NCBI RefSeq assembly: GCF_945859685.1
Contig: NC_079147.1
Span: 171,165,174-171,229,173 of the forward strand
DNA: 64,000 nucleotides
Source: Eupeodes corollae
Lineage: Eukaryota; Arthropoda; Insecta; Diptera; Syrphidae
Direction: 5' to 3'
The translations under genes and the position numbers were made by a program. Positions 50,947-61,283 of this stretch are shown here, piece by piece. The notes below the pieces were generated by a model, which saw only the letters and a list, made by a program, of their open reading frames with translations, ran no database searches and was not told where the DNA came from. Every line of letters begins with the position of its first letter. Position 1 is the first letter of the stretch.

Positions 50947-51602
50947 ATTTATGCATCAATTGAAAGGTGGGTCGTATTTGGTCTGTATTTTAGTGAAAAC
51001 CGCATCATGTTTGGAGGCTTGGTTGAGGAAATAGAGCAACCGAAAGATAATTTGTGATGAGCTGGGTCGAAATTCTGTAATTTTACTTTTTGACTAATTT
51101 TTCGGAAACGAGCGATCGTATAACATTTTGGCTTGCAGTTGTGGGTAGAGCATTTAAATACCTTTCTTTTGATGTGTATTTTGATTGGTTGGGAAATAAT
51201 TTTGAAAAAACTACTTTTTTCGGCAAGGGTTAGCCCACGATTTTCTCGAAAAACTGAAAAAAAATCATTTTTGAGATTTATGCATCAATTGAAAGGTGGG
51301 TCGATGCTCTGTATTTTAGTGAAAACCGCATCATGTTTGGAGGCTTGGTTGAGGAAATAGAGCAACCGAAAGATAATTTGTGATGAGCTGGGTCGAAATT
51401 CTGTAATTTTACTTTTTGACTAATTTTTCGGAAACGAGCGATCGTATAACATTTTGGTTTGCAGTTGTGGGTAGAGCATTTAAATACCTTTCTTTTGATG
51501 TGCATTTTGATTGGGTGGGAAATAATTTTGAAAATACTACTTTTTCGGCAAAGGTTAGCCCACGATTTTCTCGAAAAACTGAAAAAAAATCATTTTTGTG
51601 AT

Positions 51603-52218
51603 TTATGCATCAATTGAAAGGTGGGTCGATGCTCTGTATTTTAGTGAAAACCACATCATGTTTGGAGGCTTGGTTGAGGAAATAGAGCAACCGAAAGATA
51701 ATTTGTGATGAGCTGGGTCGAAATTCTGTAATTTTACTTTTTGACTAATTTTTCGGAAACGAGAGATCGTATAACATTTTGGTTTGCAGTTGTGGGTAGA
51801 GCATTTAAATACCTTTCTTTTGATGTGCATTTTGATTGGGTGGGAAATAGTTTTGAAAATAATACTTTTTCGGCAAGGGTTAGCCCACGATTTTCTCGAA
51901 AAACTGAAAAAAAATCATTTTTGAGATTTATGCATCAATTGAAATGTGGGTCGATGCTCTGTATTTTAGTGAAAAACGCATCATGTTTGGAGGCTTGGTT
52001 GAGGAAATAGAGCAACCGAAAGATAATTTGTGATGAGCTGGGTCGAAATTCTGTAATTTTACTTTTTGACTAATTTTTCGGAAACGAGCGATCGTATAAC
52101 ATTTTGGTTTGCAGTTATGGGAAGAGCATTTAAATACCTTTCTTTTGATGTGCATTTTGATTGGGTGGGAAATAGTTTTGAAAATAGTACTTTTTTCGGC
52201 AAGGGTTAGCCCACGATT
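51603..52218. repeat. Rare-variant cassette, copy 2 of 4
   Basis: The same linked variants, with GTTATGGGAAGAGC at about 52114. The duplication from copy 1 is larger than the cassette: 49265-50690 matches 51133-52560 at an offset of 1868 bp, including GAAAAAACTACTTTT at 49336 and 51204. Confidence 0.85.
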
Positions 52219-53554
52219 TTCTCGAAAAACTGAAAAAAATCATTTTTGTGATTTATGCATCAATTGAAAGGTGGGTCGATGCTCTGTATTTTAGTGAAAA
52301 CCGCATCATGTTTGGAGGCTTGGTTGAGGAAATAGAGCAACCGAAAGATAATTTGTGATGAGCTGGGTCGAAATTCTGTAATTTTACTTTTTGACTAATT
52401 TTTCGGAAACGAGCGATCGTATAACATTTTGGTTTGCAGTTGTGGGTAGAGCATTTAAATACCTTTCTTTTGATGTGCATTTTGATTGGGTGGGAAATAG
52501 TTTTGAAAATACTACTTTTTCGGCAATGGGTTAGCCCACGATTTTCTCGAAAAACTGAAGAAAAATCATTTTTGTGATTTATGCATCAATTGAAAGGTGG
52601 GTCGATGCTCTGTATTTTAGTGAAAACCGCATCATGTTTGGAGGATTAGTTGAGGAAATAGAGCAACCGAAAGATAATTTGTGATGAGCTGGGTTGAAAT
52701 TCTGTAATTTTACTTTTTGACTAATTTTTCGGAAACGAGCGATCGTATAACATTTTGGTTTGCAGTTGTGGGTAGAGCATTTAAATATTTCTTTTGATGT
52801 GCATTTTGATTGGGTGGGAAATAATTTTGAAAATACTACTTTTTTCGGCAAGGGTTAGCCCACGATTTTCTCGAAAAACTGAAAAAAATCATTTTTGTGA
52901 TTTATGCATCAATTGAAAGGTGGGTCGATGCTCTGTATTTTAGTGAAAACCGCATCATGTTTGGAGGCTTGGTTGAGGAAATAGAGCAACCGAAAGATAA
53001 TTTGTGATGAGCTGGGTCGAAATTCTGTAATTTTACTTTTTGACTAATTTTTCGGAAACGAGCGATCGTATAACATTTTGGTTTGCAGTTGTGGGTAGAG
53101 CATTTAAATACCTTTCTTTTGATGTGCATTTTGATTGGGTGGGAAATAGTTTTGAAAATACTACTTTTTCGGCAATGGGTTAGCCCACGATTTTCTCGAA
53201 AAACTGAAAAAAAAATCATTTTTGTGATTTATGCATCAATTGAAAGGTGGGTCGATGCTCTGTATTTTAGTGAAAACCGCATCATGTTTGGAGGCTTGGT
53301 TGAGGAAATAGAGCAACCGAAAGATAATTTGTGATGAGCTGGGTCGAAATTCTGTAATTTTACTTTTTGACTAATTTTTCGGAAACGAGCGATCGTATAA
53401 CATTTTGGTTTGCAGTTGTGGGTAGAACATTTAAATACCTTTCTTTTGATGTGCATTTTGATTGGGTGGGAAATAGTTTTGAAAATACTACTTTTTTCGG
53501 CAAGGGTTAGCCCACGATTTTCTCGAAAAACTGAAAAAAAATCATTTTTGTGAT

Positions 53555-55320
53555 TTATGCATCAATTGAAAGGTGGGTCGATGCTCTGTATTTTAGTGAA
53601 AACCGCATCATGTTTGGAGGCTTGGTTGAGGAAATAGAGCAACCGAAAGATAATTTGTGATGAGCTGGGTCGAAATTCTGTAATTTTACTTTTTGACTAA
53701 TTTTTCGGAAACGAGCGATCGTATAACATTTTGGTTTGCAGTTGTGGGTAGAGCATTTAAATACCTTTCTTTTGATGCGTATTTTGATTGGTTGGGAAAT
53801 AATTTTGAAAATACTACTTTTTTCGGCAAGGGTTAGCCCACGATTTTCTCGAAAAACTGAAAAAAAAATCATTTTTGTGATTTATGCATCAATTAAAAGG
53901 TGGGTCGATGCTCTGTATTTTAGTGAAAACCGCATCATGTTTGGAGGCTTGGTTGAGGAAATAGAGCAACCGAAAGATAATTTGTGATGAGCTGGGTCGA
54001 AATTCTGTAATTTTACTTTTTGACTAATTTTTCGGAAACGAGCAAAGGTTAGCCCACGATTTTCTCGAAAAACTGAAAAAAATCATTTTTGAGATTTATG
54101 CATCAATTGAAAGGTGGGTCGATGCTCTGTATTTTAGTGAAAACCACATCATGTTTGGAGGCTTGGTTGAGGAAATAGAGCAACCGAAAGATAATTTGTG
54201 ATGAGCTGGGTCGAAATTCTGTAATTTTACTTTTTGACTAATTTTTCGGAAACGAGAGATCGTATAACCTTTTGGTTTGCAGTTGTGGGTAGAGCATTTA
54301 AATACCTTTCTTTTGATGTGCATTTTGATTGGGTGGGAAATAGTTTTGAAAATAATACTTTTTCGGCAAGGGTTAGCCCACGATTTTCTCGAAAAACTGA
54401 AAAAAAATCATTTTTGAGATTTATGCATCAATTGAAATGTGGGTCGATGCTCTGTATTTTAGTGAAAAACGCATCATGTTTGGAGGCTTGGTTGAGGAAA
54501 TAGAGCAACCGAAAGATAATTTGTGATGAGCTGGGTCGAAATTCTGTAATTTTACTTTTTGACTAATTTTTCGGAAACGAGCGATCGTATAACATTTTGG
54601 TTTGCAGTTATGGGAAGAGCATTTAAATACCTTTCTTTTGATGTGCATTTTGATTGGGTGGGAAATAGTTTTGAAAATAGTACTTTTTTTCGGCAAGGGT
54701 TAGCCCACGATTTTCTCGAAAAACTGAAAAAAAATCATTTTTGTGATTTATGCATCAATTGAAAGGTGGGTCGATGCTCTGTATTTTAGTGAAAACCGCA
54801 TCATGTTTGGAGGCTTGGTTGAGGAAATAGAGCAACCGAAAGATAATTTGTGATGAGCTGGGTCGAAATTCTGTAATTTTACTTTTTGACTAATTTTTCG
54901 GAAACGAGCGATCGTATAACATTTTGGTTTGCAGTTGTGGGTAGAGCATTTAAATACCTTTCTTTTGATGTGCATTTTGATTGGGTGGGAAATAGTTTTG
55001 AAAATACTACTTTTTCGGCAATGGGTTAGCCCACGATTTTCTCGAAAAACTGAAGAAAAATCATTTTTGTGATTTATGCATCAATTGAAAGGTGGGTCGA
55101 TGCTCTGTATTTTAGTGAAAACCGCATCATGTTTTTTAATTTTTCGGAAACGAGCGATCGTATAACATTTTGGTTTGCAGTTGTGGGTAGAGCATTTAAA
55201 TATTTCTTTTGATGTGCATTTTGATTGGGTGGGAAATAATTTTGAAAATACTACTTTTTTCGGCAAGGGTTAGCCCACGATTTTCTCGAAAAACTGAAAA
55301 AAAATCATTTTTGTGATTTA
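53555..55320. repeat. 2.08-kb higher-order block with two deleted monomers, copy A
   Basis: It contains the junctions AACGAGCAAAGGTTAG (about 54038; monomer 214 bp) and GCATCATGTTTTTTAATTTTTCGG (about 55126; monomer 244 bp), plus AAATATTTCTTTTG at about 55197. The same junctions occur 2078-2079 bp downstream, so the deletions arose once and were then copied. Confidence 0.85.
54096..54700. repeat. Rare-variant cassette, copy 3 of 4
   Basis: The same linked variants, with GTTATGGGAAGAGC at about 54606. It lies within the first copy of a 2.08-kb duplicated block. Confidence 0.85.
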
Positions 55321-55632
55321 TGCATCAATTGAAAGGTGGGTCGATGCTCTGTATTTTAGTGAAAACCGCAGGCTTGGTTGAGGAAATAGAGCAACCGAAA
55401 GATAATTTGTGATGAGCTGGGTCGAAATTCTGTAATTTTACTTTTTGACTAATTTTTCGGAAACGAGCGATCGTATAACATTTTGGTTTGCAGTTGTGGG
55501 TAGAACATTTAAATACCTTTCTTTTGATGTGCATTTTGATTGGGTGGGAAATAGTTTTGAAAATACTACTTTTTTCGGCAAGGGTTAGCCCACGATTTTC
55601 TCGAAAAACTGAAAAAAAATCATTTTTGTGAT

Positions 55633-57394
55633 TTATGCATCAATTGAAAGGTGGGTCGATGCTCTGTATTTTAGTGAAAACCGCATCATGTTTGGAGGCT
55701 TGGTTGAGGAAATAGAGCAACCGAAAGATAATTTGTGATGAGCTGGGTCGAAATTCTGTAATTTTACTTTTTGACTAATTTTTCGGAAACGAGCGATCGT
55801 ATAACATTTTGGTTTGCAGTTGTGGGTAGAGCATTTAAATACCTTTCTTTTGATGTGTATTTTGATTGGTTGGGAAATAATTTTGAAAATACTACTTTTT
55901 TCGGCAAGGGTTAGCCCACGATTTTCTCGAAAAACTGAAAAAAAAATCATTTTTGTGATTTATGCATCAATTAAAAGGTGGGTCGATGCTCTGTATTTTA
56001 GTGAAAACCGCATCATGTTTGGAGGCTTGGTTGAGGAAATAGAGCAACCGAAAGATAATTTGTGATGAGCTGGGTCGAAATTCTGTAATTTTACTTTTTG
56101 ACTAATTTTTCGGAAACGAGCAAAGGTTAGCCCACGATTTTCTCGAAAAACTGAAAAAAAATCATTTTTGTGATTTATGCATCAATTGAAAGGTGGGTCG
56201 ATGCTCTGTATTTTAGTGAAAACCACATCATGTTTGGAGGCTTGGTTGAGGAAATAGAGCAACCGAAAGATAATTTGTGATGAGCTGGGTCGAAATTCTG
56301 TAATTTTACTTTTTGACTAATTTTTCGGAAACGAGAGATCGTATAACATTTTGGTTTGCAGTTGTGGGTAGAGCATTTAAATACCTTTCTTTTGATGTGC
56401 ATTTTGATTGGGTGGGAAATAGTTTTGAAAATAATACTTTTTCGGCAAGGGTTAGCCCACGATTTTCTCGAAAAACTGAAAAAAAATCATTTTTGAGATT
56501 TATGCATCAATTGAAATGTGGGTCGATGCTCTGTATTTTAGTGAAAAACGCATCATGTTTGGAGGCTTGGTTGAGGAAATAGAGCAACCGAAAGATAATT
56601 TGTGATGAGCTGGGTCGAAATTCTGTAATTTTACTTTTTGACTAATTTTTCGGAAACGAGCGATCGTATAACATTTTGGTTTGCAGTTATGGGAAGAGCA
56701 TTTAAATACCTTTCTTTTGATGTGCATTTTGATTGGGTGGGAAATAGTTTTGAAAATAGTACTTTTTTCGGCAAGGGTTAGCCCACGATTTTCTCGAAAA
56801 ACTGAAAAAAAATCATTTTTGTGATTTATGCATCAATTGAAAGGTGGGTCGATGCTCTGTATTTTAGTGAAAACCGCATCATGTTTGGAGGCTTGGTTGA
56901 GGAAATAGAGCAACCGAAAGATAATTTGTGATGAGCTGGGTCGAAATTCTGTAATTTTACTTTTTGACTAATTTTTCGGAAACGAGCGATCGTATAACAT
57001 TTTGTTTTGCAGTTGTGGGTAGAGCATTTAAATACCTTTCTTTTGATGTGCATTTTGATTGGGTGGGGAATAGTTTTGAAAATACTACTTTTTCGGCAAT
57101 GGGTTAGCCCACGATTTTCTCGAAAAACTGAAGAAAAATCATTTTTGTGATTTATGCATCAATTGAAAGGTGGGTCGATGCTCTGTATTTTAGTGAAAAC
57201 CGCATCATGTTTTTTAATTTTTCGGAAACGAGCGATCGTATAACATTTTGGTTTGCAGTTGTGGGTAGAGCATTTAAATATTTCTTTTGATGTGCATTTT
57301 GATTGGGTGGGAAATAATTTTGAAAATACTACTTTTTTCGGCAAGGGTTAGCCCACGATTTTCTCGAAAAACTGAAAAAAATCATTTTTGTGAT
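55633..57394. repeat. 2.08-kb higher-order block with two deleted monomers, copy B
   Basis: The same junctions are at about 56117 (215-bp monomer) and 57204 (243-bp monomer), with AAATATTTCTTTTG at about 57276. The 11-bp deletion ACCGCAGGCTTGG at about 55366, just before this block, is absent from the monomer that follows it, so that change is younger. Confidence 0.85.
56175..56790. repeat. Rare-variant cassette, copy 4 of 4
   Basis: The same linked variants, with GTTATGGGAAGAGC at about 56686. It lies within the second copy of the 2.08-kb block, 2079 bp from copy 3. Confidence 0.85.
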
Positions 57395-59024
57395 TTATGC
57401 ATCAATTGAAAGGTGGGTCGATGCTCTGTATTTTAGTGAAAACCGCATCATGTTTGGAGGCTTGGTTGAGGAAATAGAGCAACCGAAAGATAATTTGTGA
57501 TGAGCTGGGTCGAAATTCTGTAATTTTACTTTTTGACTAATTTTTCGGAAACGAGCGATCGTATAACATTTTGGTTTGCAGTTGTGGGTAGAGCATTTAA
57601 ATACCTTTCTTTTGATGTGCATTTTGATTGGGTGGGAAATAGTTTTGAAAATACTACTTTTTCGGCAATGGGTTAGCCCACGATTTTCTCGAAAAACTGA
57701 AAAAAAATCATTTTTGTGATTTATGCATCAATTAAAAGGTGGGTCGATGCTCTGTATTTTAGTGAAAACCGCATCATGTTTGGAGGCTTGGTTGAGGAAA
57801 TAGAGCAACCGAAAGATAATTTGTGATGAGCTGGGTCGAAATTCTGTAATTTTACTTTTTGACTAATTTTTCGGAAACGAGCGATCGTATAACATTTTGG
57901 TTTGCAGTTGTGGGTAGAACATTTAAATACCTTTCTTTTGATGTGCATTTTGATTGGGTGGGAAATAGTTTTGAAAATACTACTTTTTTCGGCAAGGGTT
58001 AGCCCACGATTTTCTCGAAAAACTGAAAAAAAATCATTTTTGTGATTTATGCATCAATTGAAAGGTGGGTCGATGCTCTGTATTTTAGTGAAAACCGCAT
58101 CATGTTTGGAGGCTTGGTTGAGGAAATAGAGCAACCGAAAGATAATTTGTGATGAGCTGGGTCGAAATTCTGTAATTTTACTTTTTGACTAATTTTTCGG
58201 AAACGAGCGATCGTATAACATTTTGGTTTGCAGTTGTGGGTAGAGCATTTAAATACCTTTCTTTTGATGTGTATTTTGATTGGTTGGGAAATAATTTTGA
58301 AAATACTACTTTTTTCGGCAAGGGTTAGCCCACGATTTTCTCGAAAAACTGAAAAAAAAATCATTTTTGTGATTTATGCATCAATTAAAAGGTGGGTCGA
58401 TGCTCTGTATTTTAGTGAAAACCGCATCATGTTTGGAGGCTTGGTTGAGGAAATAGAGCAACCGAAAGATAATTTGTGATGAGCTGGGTCGAAATTCTGT
58501 AATTTTACTTTTTGACTAATTTTTCGGAAACGAGCGATCGTATAACATTTTGGTTTGCAGTTGTGGGTAGAGCATTTAAATACCTTTCTTTTGATGTGCA
58601 TTCTGATTGGGTGGGAAATAATTTTGAAAATACTACTTTTTCGGCAAGGGTTAGCCCACGATTTTCTCGAAAAACTGAAAAAAAATCATTTTTGTGATTT
58701 ATGCATCAATTGAAAGGTGGGTCGATGCTCTGTATTTTAGTGAAAACCACATCATGTTTGGAGGCTTGGTTGAGTAAATAGAGCAACCGAAAGATAATTT
58801 GTGATGAGCTGGGTCGAAATTCTGTAATTTTACTTTTTGACTAATTTTTCGGAAACGAGCGATCGTATAACATTTTGGTTTGCAGTTGTGGGTAGAGCAT
58901 TTAAATACCTTTCTTTTGATGTGCATTTTGATTGGGTGGGAAATAGTTTTGAAAATACTACTTTTTCGGCAATGGGTTAGCCCACGATTTTCTCGAAAAA
59001 CTGAAGAAAAATCATTTTTGTGAT

Positions 59025-60003
59025 TTATGCATCAATTGAAAGGTGGGTCGATGCTCTGTATTTTAGTGAAAACCGCATCATGTTTGGAGGCTTGGTTGAG
59101 GAAATAGAGCAACCGAAAGATAATTTGTGATGAGCTGGGCCGAAATTCTGTAATTTTACTTTTTGACTAATTTTTCGGAAAAGAGAGATCGTATAACATT
59201 TTGGTTTGCAGTTGTGGGTAGAGCATTTAAATACCTTTCTTTTGATGTGTATTTTGATTGGTTGGGAAATAATTTTGAAAATACTACTTTTTTCGGCAAG
59301 GGTTAGCCCACGATTTTCTCGAAAAACTGAAAAAAAAATCATTTTTGTGATTTATGCATCAATTGAAAGGTGGGTCGATGCTCTGTATTTTAGTGAAAAC
59401 CGCATCATGTTTGGAGGCTTGGTTGAGGAAATAGAGCAACCGAAAGATAATTTGTGATGAGCTGGGTCGAAATTCTGTAATTTTACTTTTTGACTAATTT
59501 TCGGAAACGAGCGATCGTATAACATTTTGGTTTGCAGTTGTGGGTAGAGCATTTAAATACCTTTCTTTTGATGTGCATTTTGATTGGGTGGGAAATAGTT
59601 TTGAAAATACTACTTTTTCGGCAATGGGTTAGCCCACGATTTTCTCGAAAAACTGAAGAAAAATCATTTTTGTGATTTATGCATCAATTGAAAGGTGGGT
59701 CGATGCTCTGTATTTTAGTGAAAACCGCATCATGTTTGGAGGCTTGGTTGAGGAAATAGAGCAACCGAAAGATAATTTGTGATGAGCTGGGCCGAAATTC
59801 TGTAATTTTACTTTTTGACTAATTTTTCGGAAAAGAGAGATCGTATAACATTTTGGTTTGCAGTTGTGGGTAGAGCATTTAAATACCTTTCTTTTGATGT
59901 GTATTTTTGATTGGTTGGGAAATAATTTTGAAAATACTACTTTTTTCGGCAAGGGTTAGCCCACGATTTTCTCGAAAAACTGAAAAAAAATCATTTTTGT
60001 GAT
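59025..60003. repeat. Dimer duplication marked by GAGCTGGGCCG
   Basis: GAGCTGGGCCGAAATTC occurs at about 59132 and 59784, 652 bp (two monomers) apart, each after a monomer with CTGAAGAAAAATC. This indicates a local two-monomer duplication. Confidence 0.75.
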
Positions 60004-61081
60004 TTATGCATCAATTGAAAGGTGGGTCGATGCTCTGTATTTTAGTGAAAACCGCATCATGTTTGGAGGCTTGGTTGAGGAAATAGAGCAACCGAAAGAT
60101 AATTTGTGATGAGCTGGGTCGAAATTCTGTAATTTTACTTTTTGACTAATTTTTTCGGAAACGAGCGATCGTATAACATTTTGGTTTGCAGTTGTGGGTA
60201 GAGCATTTAAATACCTTTCTTTTGATGTGCATTTTGATTGGGTGGGAAATAGTTTTGAAAATACTACTTTTTTCGGCAAGGGTTAGCCCACGATTTTCTC
60301 GAAAAACTGAAAAAAAATCATTTTTGTGATTTATGCATCAATTGAAAGGTGGGTCGATGCTCTGTATTTTAGTGAAAACCGCATCATGTTTGGAGGCTTG
60401 GTTGAGGAAATAGAGCAACCGAAAGATAATTTGTGATGAGCTGGGTCGAAATTCTGTAATTTTACTTTTTGACTAATTTTTTCGGAAACGAGCGATCGTA
60501 TAACATTTTGGTTTGCAGTTGTGGGTAAGAGCATTTAAATACCTTTCTTTTGATGTGCATTTTGATTGGGTGGGAAATAATTTTGAAAATACTACTTTTT
60601 TCGGCAAGGGTTAGCCCACGATTTTCTCGAAAAACTGAAAAAAAAATCATTTTTGTGATTTATGCATCAATTGAAAGGTGGGTCGATGCTCTGTATTTTA
60701 GTGAAAACCGCATCATGTTTGGAGGCTTGGTTGAGGAAATAGAGCAACCGAAAGATAATTTGTGATGAGCTGGGTCGAAATTCTGTAATTTTACTTTTTG
60801 ACTAATTTTTCGGAAACGAGCGATCGTATAACATTTTGGTTTGCAGTTGTGGGTAGAGCATTTAAATACCTTTCTTTTGATGTGCATTTTGATTGGGTGG
60901 GAAATAGTTTTGAAATACTACTTTTTCGGCAATGGGTTAGCCCACGATTTTCTCGAAAAACTGAAAAAAAATCATTTTTGTGATTTATGCATCAATTGAA
61001 AGGTGGGTCGATGCTCTGTATTTTAGTGAAAAACCGCATCATGTTTGGAGGCTTGGTTGAGGAAATAGAGCAGCCGAAAGA

Positions 61082-61084
61082 TGA
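61082..61084. repeat. Left target-site duplication of the DNA transposon (TGA, from TAA)
   Basis: The satellite would read TAA here. One A-to-G change is needed to match the right copy. A 2-bp TA duplication with element ends one base further out is the alternative. Confidence 0.5.
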
Positions 61085-61201
61085 CACAGAAAAACAAAAT
61101 AAACCGTTTTTTGTGTTGCATGACAGTTTTTTACCGTTGTTTACTAATTTGGGTTCTCTGATTTCAAATCTACTCTCAGATTTTTTGTAGCAGCTCTAGT
61201 T
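61085..61201 (+). repeat. Left terminal inverted repeat (imperfect, about 117 bp)
   Basis: Matched blocks with the right end: CACAGAAAAACA (61085-61096), GTTGCATGA (61115-61123), CTGATTTCAAA (61158-61168) and GCAGCTCTAGTT (61190-61201). The stretches between blocks have diverged and differ in length. Confidence 0.85.
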
Positions 61202-61283
61202 AGTGAGATACGGGTACCGTTAAGTAGTTGATAGTTTCTATTAATAGCGGTGTAACTTAAGTAGTTCCTTTACAAATTTCATT
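61202..61283 (+). promoter_or_regulatory. Leader of the transposon gene with a 10-bp direct repeat
   Basis: TTAAGTAGTT occurs at 61220-61229 and 61257-61266, 37 bp apart, just before the start codon. It may be a subterminal protein-binding repeat or chance; no TATA box is obvious. Confidence 0.4.

Larger units (their letters stand above)
39824..61084. repeat. Satellite array, right arm
   Basis: About 65 monomers of the same satellite in the same orientation lie between the two inserted elements. The common type is AAACGAGCGATCG / CAGTTGTGGG. Variant monomers with GTGTATTTTGATTGGTTGGG are interspersed. Rare markers show local copying: GCCGTTGTGGG at about 40130, 41109 and 44412, and CGAAGCTCTG with AAATACATTTC in the monomers at 45507 and 47788 (offset 2281 bp, seven monomers). 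Several monomers are shortened, mostly between 50 and 58 kb. No host gene is visible. Confidence 0.97.

Noticed and set aside
60987..61190. 67-aa ORF crossing from satellite into the DNA transposon
   Set aside because: A chance fusion of a satellite frame with the left inverted repeat. It crosses the insertion boundary and has no recognisable domain.
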